From: Zeugodacus cucurbitae
Taxonomy: Eukaryota; Arthropoda; Insecta; Diptera; Tephritidae
Reading direction: 5' to 3'
Length of the DNA stretch: 64,000 nt
Assembly: GCF_028554725.1 (NCBI RefSeq)
Contig: NC_071668.1
Span: forward strand, 2,666,001 to 2,730,000
Below the pieces are notes generated by a model. That model was not told the origin of the DNA. It searched no databases and saw nothing but the letters and a program-made list of their open reading frames with translations. Made by a program: the position numbers and the translations under genes. Shown piece by piece: positions 56,241 to 64,000 of this stretch; within the stretch, counting starts at the first letter, position 1, and every line of letters starts with the position of its first letter.

Positions 56241-57845
56241 GTAATGCGCCATTTGGCTAAAATTGTGTGTGAAATTTTATGTGAACTACCTAAACACCAA
56301 ACACAAGTTGTCAGCTGTTGTGCTTAGGGGTTATTGCTGCTGCTGCTGCAATTGTTGTTGTTCCACTACTTTCTTTTTTCCTATGTCACACTCTGCAAAT
56401 ATGTGTGACATTCTCTGGCATTCTTTGTTGTTGTTATTGTTGCCGTATCGTAGCTGCATTGCTTGGTTGCATTTCGGTGAAACGGTGTGGAAAATCTGCT
56501 GATGCTGTCATTTTGTAAAATTTGAACGAGATTAAGGATATTGGCTTTGCTCCCCTGACCACCGCTATACCCCGGGCACCTGAACACCGTTTTTGTGTTC
56601 GTGAGCACGTCACGCAGCAGTTTGACAGCAAATATTTGATGGCTGTAGTGTAGGGTTATTAGGAGCCGGTAATTTAATGAGCTTCAATAGCACACTCAAG
56701 CTGTTTGCTCCACTCCAAGCTAAACAGTGTCTGCGGCCCGGAGTAAAGAGTTAAGTGTGCAAGGCAGGTGATGAGGTAACAATATTTGTCTATGCAAAAA
56801 TGGTGCAATGCAACTTTAAGGAAGTTAGTGCACCAATTTAATTTTAGTATTAGTCATCAGCATTGTAGAAAGTAGTACTTAGTGCTTCAGTGGGGGCTAT
56901 TAAGGAAAATTGTTGCCTACATTGAGGCGGATTGATTAAAAGAGATATATACGAAGTAGGATTTATTCAAGATGCGAATTGTCAATATTCATACAGTAAT
57001 TATTCAATATTAAGAAGATACGTATATTATGAGCAGAAACATACGATTTTATTACCGAATTCAAATCATATTTGAGACCTTACCATCTTAAGACGAACCA
57101 ATATGAGCTGAATAGCTATACATATATATTCAGCACATTTTCATATTACCACCTTCATCACTTGTGGTTTTTCAAGGTATTACCTAAGTACATCGCTTTG
57201 AAGCTTACGTCAACTTAATTCGATTAGTGATTCTCGGTAGAGCATTTCAAGTGAAAGTGTAGAATTACGCTGAAGCAAATAAACAAATAGTAAAACTAAA
57301 TGCAACAGTAAAAATCATTAGCCAGCTTTCATAGGCTCGTAAATGAGGCGAGAGTGCAGCTGATGATTCAATTTCGCTTAACGGTATGCGTCAAGTTGAT
57401 TAGCTGTCAAGGAGGCGCAAGTACTGTGGGCGGATATGCAACAAATCAAACTCGGTTAATATTTTTTATTCTAAAGGAGAAAAATATAGCGGTTTTAAGC
57501 AACATCAATGATGGATCTAGAGACCTTGTTGGATATTGCTGGATATATAATAATTATATGATATTCAAATTGATTGGACTTGGTATCTAGAGTGATTCGA
57601 ATACCTGGACTTATAAGATATGCCAAGAGGTAGTTCCAGTTGGCAGAAAGATGATTGTTATGTCTGTTAGCAGATTTCTGAGAAGAAATCATAACCAGAG
57701 TTCGCATATAATAATTAAAGAGAATTGAAATATTTCTCTTCTCTTTTCTTTCTTCTCTTTCTCTCACTTCGTCGCTCTATACTGCCTTTCAAAGGAATAA
57801 GAAATGGAACGTTGACTCACAGGATGAGTCAAAAATAACTCAATG
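56241..57845. other. Non-coding DNA
   Basis: The segment 56330-56470 is rich in TTG/CTG triplets. The rest is AT-rich and contains nothing I recognise. Confidence 0.5.
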
Positions 57846-58515
57846 CTATGTATGTATGTAATTGGCGTTGAACCGTTTAGCTGGTTATAGCCGAATCGAT
57901 GAGAGCGCGCCACTCCTCTCTTTCCATCACAGTTCAGCGCCAGTTGGAGATTCCAAGTGTAACCAGGTCCCTCCAACAGAGTGGAGGCCTTCCCTTTTCT
58001 CGGCTTCCTCCGGCGGGTACTGCATCGAACACTTTCAGGGCTGGAGTGTTTTCGTCCATTCGGACAACATGACCTAGCCAGAGTGACCGCTGTCTTTTTA
58101 TTCGCTGAACTATGTCAATGTCGTCGTATAACATATACAGCTCATCATTCCATCGTCTTCGGTATTCGCCGTTGCCAATGTTTGAGGGACCATAAATCTT
58201 CCGCAAAACCTTTCTCTCGAAAACTCCTGGTGCCATCCCATCGGATGTTGATATCGTTCAAGCTTCTGCACCATAAAGCAGAACGGGAATGATAAGCGAC
58301 TTGTAGAGTTTGATTTTGGTTCGCCGAGAGAGGACTTTACTTCTCAATTGCCTACTCAGTCCAAAATAGCACCTGTTGGCAAGAGTGATTCTGCGCTGGA
58401 TTTCGAGGCAGTTTGCTTGATGACAGGAGATATTTCGTCTTGTCCTCATTCACCTCCAGACCCATTCGCTTCGCCTCCTTATCCATGCGGCAAAACGCAG
58501 AAAAAACGGCGCGGC
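57846..58515 (-). mobile_element. RTE-like retroelement, 5'-truncated (copy 4)
   Basis: On the minus strand the copy starts at about 58515 (NSRAVFSAFCRMDKEAKRMG) and ends with the family terminus before a (CATA)n tail, seen on the plus strand as TATGTATGTATG at 57848-57859. The 5' break is close to that of copy 3. An internal deletion of about 115 bases removes the segment between LLSS and EIQRR. Confidence 0.82.
57870..58515 (-). pseudogene. Reverse transcriptase C-terminal remnant (RTE-like)
   Basis: Readable pieces are GLEVNEDKTKYLLSS near 58440-58480, LANRCYFGLSRQLRSKVLSR and KSLIIPVLLYGAEA (58258-58400), and, after a frame change, GVFERKVLRKIYGPSNIGN and WLGHVVRMDENTPALKVFD (57934-58236). 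Relative to copy 1 it lacks the FVYLGTSI region through deletion, and its C-terminus is shortened near RWRDLVTLGI by loss of several codons. No palm catalytic box is present. Confidence 0.85.
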
Positions 58516-59844
58516 TGTTTCTTCCAACTCAATGTTATGGAGATATATCTTTCATTCCGAATCAAGAAGTAGACAATTTTTTCTGTCCCTTTTGTTTTTT
58601 TTTTTTTGCTTGTTTATTATAATATTTTCCTCGGTGTATTTAGCTTTGAAACCCCACTGTGCACTGCAAAGTAAACTCGTAACTTACCAAGTACCCACGC
58701 AGTTTGCGCTCTTCCGCGCATCTCCAACCATCTCCAACGCAGTTGCCTACGAAGCTTATTCCCTACTCACCAACTGAGTTGGCAACATAAATTAGCCATT
58801 GCTTCGTTAGCTCATCAACAGGCGCTTTGATGAGCCACACAGCTTTCGCTGTCGTCATTTGAATGCCATTAATACCGCCACAAACAGTGTTGCAATTAAA
58901 GATTAACAAACAAGAAATGCCAAATGGCGAATAGTAAATAGCGAAGAGGGAATAGATGCCACTTGTAATACGCTGAGCTGCTGCCTTCTGCTTCGATGAG
59001 TGCGTGTGTGCGCGCTATTAATTGCCAGCAAAGTGTCTTGCCACAGGTGTGAAAATTAAATCGAAATTAATACAAACATTTGCTGCAAATAAAGACGCGC
59101 AACAGCACTAGCACACGTCGTTATCGCTATGTGTAAAGGATTAAGTTGCAGAGGCACCAGTAAAGCTCATTCACAACACACATAAGTGATATGGTAAAAC
59201 TGCCAATCGAACACACGACTCGTCTATTCCCTGCGGCGTTGTTGCTTTCGGTGACATCTTTGGCACTTTCAGCACGTTTTTTTGTGCTCTCCGGCAGTTA
59301 AAGCAAAGTAACTAAGTAACTGCTGTGACAACAAGGCATTACACGTGTTTTAGTTAATTGAAAATTGGCGCGTCGTGGCAACACTTCTCGTGCTCTACAC
59401 AGATACGCCCAAATGCACACATACCTTCACCCACTCACACTTATATATGCATAACTTCACAGCGACGCCCCTGAGCTAATAATATGCTCGTAGTACAGCG
59501 TTAAGTGTACAGTTAGGTTTACATGTGTTCTGTTATTATGGGAATAAACAGGTGAAAGCCACCAGTCACACCACACGCCACATATACTAATACACATTGG
59601 CATTACCGAACACTTTACATTTAAAATCATTTAAATATTTAATTAAGAGGCAACTTATGCTCCGTGCTTCGTGCTAAGCGTGAACCGCAATGCGAATACG
59701 TAAAGGCGTAAGGGCGTATTTGTTGATAATTACTTAAATTGAATGTTAACTCGATATGTACAGAGGATTTCCTTGACGCCAGTTGAGTGTGTGTGTTATT
59801 TTCTTATACAAATATAATTTTTCTTTTAGTAAAAGCTTAGAAAT
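58516..59844. other. Non-coding DNA
   Basis: Poly-T at 58598-58606 and ordinary mixed sequence. No repeat of the families seen elsewhere and no gene. Confidence 0.5.
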
Positions 59845-60033
59845 ATGTTAAAAAAATAACGGGAATTTTCGTTTTTCGAAAAAAAATGTTTGTTCATTCA
59901 ACATTAATGTTGTTTCCTTCAAAATAGTTCCCATTCGATTAATAATATTCGCTTCTTCGTTCATCAAGGAGATATACATATATCCAAACCCTTCAAATTT
60001 TAAATTATCCCGTTATTTTTTGAACACAACTTG
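59845..60033 (-). mobile_element. Mariner remnant with transposase C-terminus
   Basis: The left end TGTTAAAAAAATAACGGG (59846) and right end CCCGTTATTTTTTGAACAC (to 60028) are the same inverted repeats as at 48663 and 50828. Read on the minus strand, 59935-59894 encodes NGNYFEGNNINVE and a stop, which fits the extreme C-terminus of a mariner transposase. The rest of the gene is deleted. Confidence 0.72.
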
Positions 60034-63000
60034 TATATATGTATGCCTTAACAGATTCTTTAACTCGCGCTAAAGAAGAAATTATTTACCGAAGTAATCG
60101 CAATAATTTTAATCGCCGTTTCAGTACCATTTCATTCCTTTAACAAAGGAAATTGTAATTCTCCAACGGTTAATATAATAATTAACAGATATAGGGACAG
60201 AATCCAAATGGAAATATACTCTTAATTGATAAGCCCGTGAGAAAATGTTGCCGTACTTGAGTATTAAAAAAGACGCCAGATAGTACTATACGCTTTGCGG
60301 TCACCTCGAATGACCCAAGCATATTATGGAAAATCCATTAAAGCGAACATTGTTTTGAAGTCTGTCGTATCCAAGGGGAGCAAGATCCAGTACTAAAATT
60401 TTATAGAACATATAATATGTTTCCGGTAGTTTTCTTCCAAAGCGGGCAAGCGCTTTATACGTGTTTTGTAATCACAAACCAACCATTACTGCAGTGAAGC
60501 ATAGCTTCGTCAAAATGTGTGATTCAATGAAGCCATTTCAGCCAGTCGAAAACTTTGACTCGCCCTCTCTAGCACGCAGAGCAACTACAACTACGCACTG
60601 CGCGCCACGGCGATTGTGGCGAGAACACGACTCACAACTCATTTCATGCAGTATGCTTCATTTGCGGTCGACTGGCATACCAATCGCTTTCATGCTGTTC
60701 CACAGTTGTTGTGCTGTCGCTTGTTGCCGGCCAGAAGCTTCGCTCAATGGTTAGCGCGGATATTTATTGCTGCAGTGCTGCTTAGAACGCGGATTGAAGT
60801 GAAAATTATGAGCGCTATCAACGAAATCAATTCCGAAATGTCGAGCGCGTAGCACAGTGAAGAGCAAAATAATTGCATTTTTGCCCAAATGAGAAGTTGT
60901 TGTAAATGCAGCGCGGCCGCATTACGCTAACTGCGTGATTGTGTCAAGCGGCGGCGGTAATTCATTTGTGAAATTGAAGCAATACGGATTGGGCCTCGAA
61001 GCGCATTGCTAAGCCGCTGTAACACATGCACACACTGGAAGCTGCTAGCCATCGAAACGGCTGTCAAGACTATTCAACTGTTCATTCGCCAATCGTGGCA
61101 AATATCCATGAGAGTTTCACATCAGCTGAGTTTCGGAACTGCCAAGCATTACATTACACAAGCGCACAACAACAACAGCAAATCCCAGTTCGCCACATTT
61201 CATTTCGTCTTTTGCTGCGGCCGCAATGCCGTTTTGAAAGTGCTTGTACGCTTCATGTGCAGCGATTTCCGCCTTTTAACTATGCCGCCCTTCCCTCCGC
61301 TCTGCCAGCGTTCTCAACCGCTAACCACACACTCGCATCAGTTTGGCAGTACACCGTTCACCACTCATGATGCAGCGCTCTTTTAGCTCAACATTCGCAT
61401 TTACCGCTACTTAGTTACCCTTCGCCATTGCCGTTCGTTGTTCAAATGTAATCTGAAAGCATAAATTCCAATCATTTCGTAAATGGAATTCGCAAACAAA
61501 ATCCGCAGTCAAACGGCAGAGCAAAAGCGCCGATTATAACAATGTGAACGACGTACTACTGTTGTTTGTTGCTTTTCCTGACTTTGCCCAGACGAATTTC
61601 AATAAGCTTTGCTCTGATTTCGAGCGCTGAGCCAGTTGAGGGACTCGGTTGTAGTATTCAATAAAATCAAGTGGAATGTTAAAGAGTTGCTTTCGCATTT
61701 GAGAATGTTTAGATTGGAGGATACTCCGCAGACTTTAACAGATCGTAACAACCTATTTTAAAGACCACTTGCAGGAAAAAAAAATCTCAAGCACTAAGAT
61801 TGAGATCATGGAGAGTTCCAAAGTATCAAACTCAAAGCTCCAAATCGCCTAAATCCGGGTCCATCAAGTTTTATGGTGCCTTCGTTGACTTCATTTTATG
61901 AAAGAAGGTATTAGAGATCATCACTTTTATCGAGAATAAATCACTCATCGAATGCGGCACTAGCGCTCGGGCTCTCCTCCACTACGTACTCAGCCTTATT
62001 GTTTACAAACAGTTTTACATTCAAATGTGTTTCGTTGCCCACTTCGCAAAACGCGTGCCAGGTACTGAAAAGCACTGACATTAAATTTGACGTCTTCAAC
62101 CACATAACTTCTTACAGAACCATTAAATTCTAATGCAAATATTTACATGTAAAGTTTTGCAAGAAATGCATTACTGGTTCAAGAAAACCATACGAATAAC
62201 CACAATGGAACAAATGTTTGGCAGCAAGGAAAACAAAGAAATACTTGCAAATAGTTTACAATTGAAATTCAGGCCAAGAAGGGCTTAGGTGGAGGCAATA
62301 CACAGCTGTTATTGGTTTAGTGATTGTGTGCAGTAGTTTGGTCAATATGAGGAGAAAGTAAACTCACTGTGAGACTAGACATGTGATATTCAATTTGAAT
62401 ATGGCACATTCTCCTATGAAATGGTGAAGGAAGATGGTGTATGGGAGTATAGAAGGTATATGTAATCACTCATATAAGATATCAGCAACATTCGCGGTAT
62501 TCTTTTTCCAAGAATATGAACCATATACTTAGTTTTCAAAGCTCTACGATAGATGGCGCTAAGTTTTAGTCTACTACATGTAGAGATTTACAAGAGATAT
62601 CAAAATCTTGATCAAATGAGCATATAGGTAAGTTACTCCCTGATCACGTGATTGAGCTTTGTCTATATTTTCCGTTCGCTTTCTCTTTTTAAGGGATATC
62701 AAAGCTTTCCATGGCTGAAGCTTTAAGCTTTTATTTAAGAATTGAAGTTTACAGCCACGTAAGCCCCTAGCAGCTAAAATTAAATATTAGTCACCCCTCT
62801 TACACACCCAACGGCCCCTAAACTACATTTGTAAACTTGTAATTGGATTTTCAAATGCATCGACGCGCTTATACGCCATTGCAATTGCATTTTATGCGAT
62901 CAACGCGTTTCGATTAGGTGCGAAAAAATAGCAAAGGGTCCCTTCAGAACCTTCAGAATGTAATCAAACTAGTTGTTGCTTAAAACTAATGTTGAACAGA

Positions 63001-64000
63001 TTGTATAAGTAACAACAACAATAACAACAACACAAACAATGAAGTGTTTACGAAGTGCGAAGATATTGGCAATTGCCACTTGTAATTGCAATAATCTACG
63101 AACACATAAACACACACACACACACACAACGATAAGCGAACGACATTTGCAGAAGAAACCATAATGATAAGCATAACAACAACAAAAGCAATAAAATAAA
63201 TATAAAGAAATATATATACAGAGTACAACTACAGCTACAACTACAAAGTGTAATCGCCATAAAAGCGCGCAAGCAACAGTTCCCTTTGGCAGCAGACGAT
63301 ATTAATGGCGGCAGCGCATGTGACCAACCAACTAACGGTGCAATTATGTATGTGTTCAGACTGTTGCTAGTTCCGTTGAATTGCTACAGCAAAGCAAACT
63401 GCCAAATCGGATGTGAACTGGTGCTATTGTAAATAGCAAAGTATATTGTAAATAATACAGTATTGGACAAAAAATCATGAGCACTATGAAAAATTTGAAA
63501 TTTATTTAATTTAGACGCTAGTAAGCCTCTCTTAATACTATTTTAAATATAAATTAAATTGTAAAGAGTATAAATATTGGTTCATAATTTGTTGCCCACC
63601 ACCTGTAATTGTGATTTTTGGCATCTAAAGCGCTAAAGCAACGCATTGTGTAATGGCACAGCAACAATAATCAGCAACACAGTCATCAATAGCGGCAACA
63701 ATGCAGAGCAACAGCAATGGCAACAGTTGCAATCGTACAATCACATTCAAATTTATTTGCGCAATATGGCAATGCGAACGAGATTCTCCATTACTGATTT
63801 TACGCGAATTTACTAACAGCCAAGTGAAACTGAAAATTGCCATTGCACAGCGAACGTGCTTTTTATGAAGAACATACAGAGGAACTATGTAGTACATAAC
63901 GAGTTACAGATTTTGAATTGAGTATTTGAAATTACTGTTAGCGCTCTGTTACAATTCTCAATTCTTTTATTACTTATTTACTTTTTAACTAATACGATTT
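60034..64000. other. Non-coding DNA with a few small open frames
   Basis: (CA)n lies at 63111-63127 and (AAC)n near 63012. A single TGATCACGTGATT palindrome stands alone at 62640-62652. A 79-codon frame at 60515-60754 has the favourable start context CAAAATG but no recognised domain or splice support. No gene is claimed. Confidence 0.4.

Noticed and set aside
60515..60754. 79-codon frame with CAAAATG start as a small gene
   Set aside because: Good start context only; no splice site, poly-A signal or recognisable protein feature.

Overview
The window looks like non-coding euchromatin from a true fruit fly (Tephritidae) or a close acalyptrate relative. Four things point that way: AT-rich DNA with many (CA)n and (AAC)n microsatellites, elements built like Drosophila INE-1/DINE-1, RTE-type retroelements of the kind common in tephritids, and a mariner of the DD41D 'rosa' type, a subfamily I know from Ceratitis rosa and related tephritids. 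Species and chromosome cannot be read from the sequence. I recognise no conserved host protein. The only long intact coding sequence is the rosa-type transposase. The window may be intronic or intergenic: a zero-length splice junction near 28.09 kb and several exon-like islands on the + strand between 47.6 and 56.3 kb fit a long intron, but this is inference.

Layout. 0-5 kb: plain DNA plus fragments of an abundant GC-box ('GGGCGTGG') interspersed family ending in a hairpin and CTTGTT at 3389. 5.2-7.3 kb: an internally deleted RTE retroelement, then a diverged array of roughly 130-165 bp repeats. 9.8-13.7 kb: a short inverted-repeat element, the intact rosa mariner, a Helitron carrying a CACGTG minisatellite, and a 642 bp mariner derivative nested in a DINE-like repeat. 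16.4-17.4 kb: one satellite-like unit and the 5' half of an RTE element. 20.9-21.7, 31.5 and 37.2-38.0 kb: remnants of a second non-LTR retroelement. 31.7-33.2 kb: a DINE-like repeat split by an RTE fragment. 41.7-42.8 kb: an A-rich block containing a local duplication. 46.5-47.5 kb: a complete DINE-1-like element with four 154 bp central repeats. 47.6-50 kb: exon-like islands. 48.7, 50.8 and 59.8 kb: three related mariner/MITE copies. 51.4-52.8 kb: a second, larger copy of the CACGTG Helitron. 53.7-55.0 kb: a dead full-length mariner. 55.6-56.2 kb: GC-rich exon-like islands. 57.8-58.5 kb: a fourth RTE fragment. The rest holds no gene I can support.

The genes do not form a pathway. The content is a layered record of insertions by Helitron/Helentron-type, Tc1/mariner and non-LTR elements. 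The most unusual structure is amplification of an ATCACGTGAT palindrome inside a Helitron, with the same core recurring in a separate repeat array. All exon and small-gene proposals are low confidence and need transcript or cross-species support.
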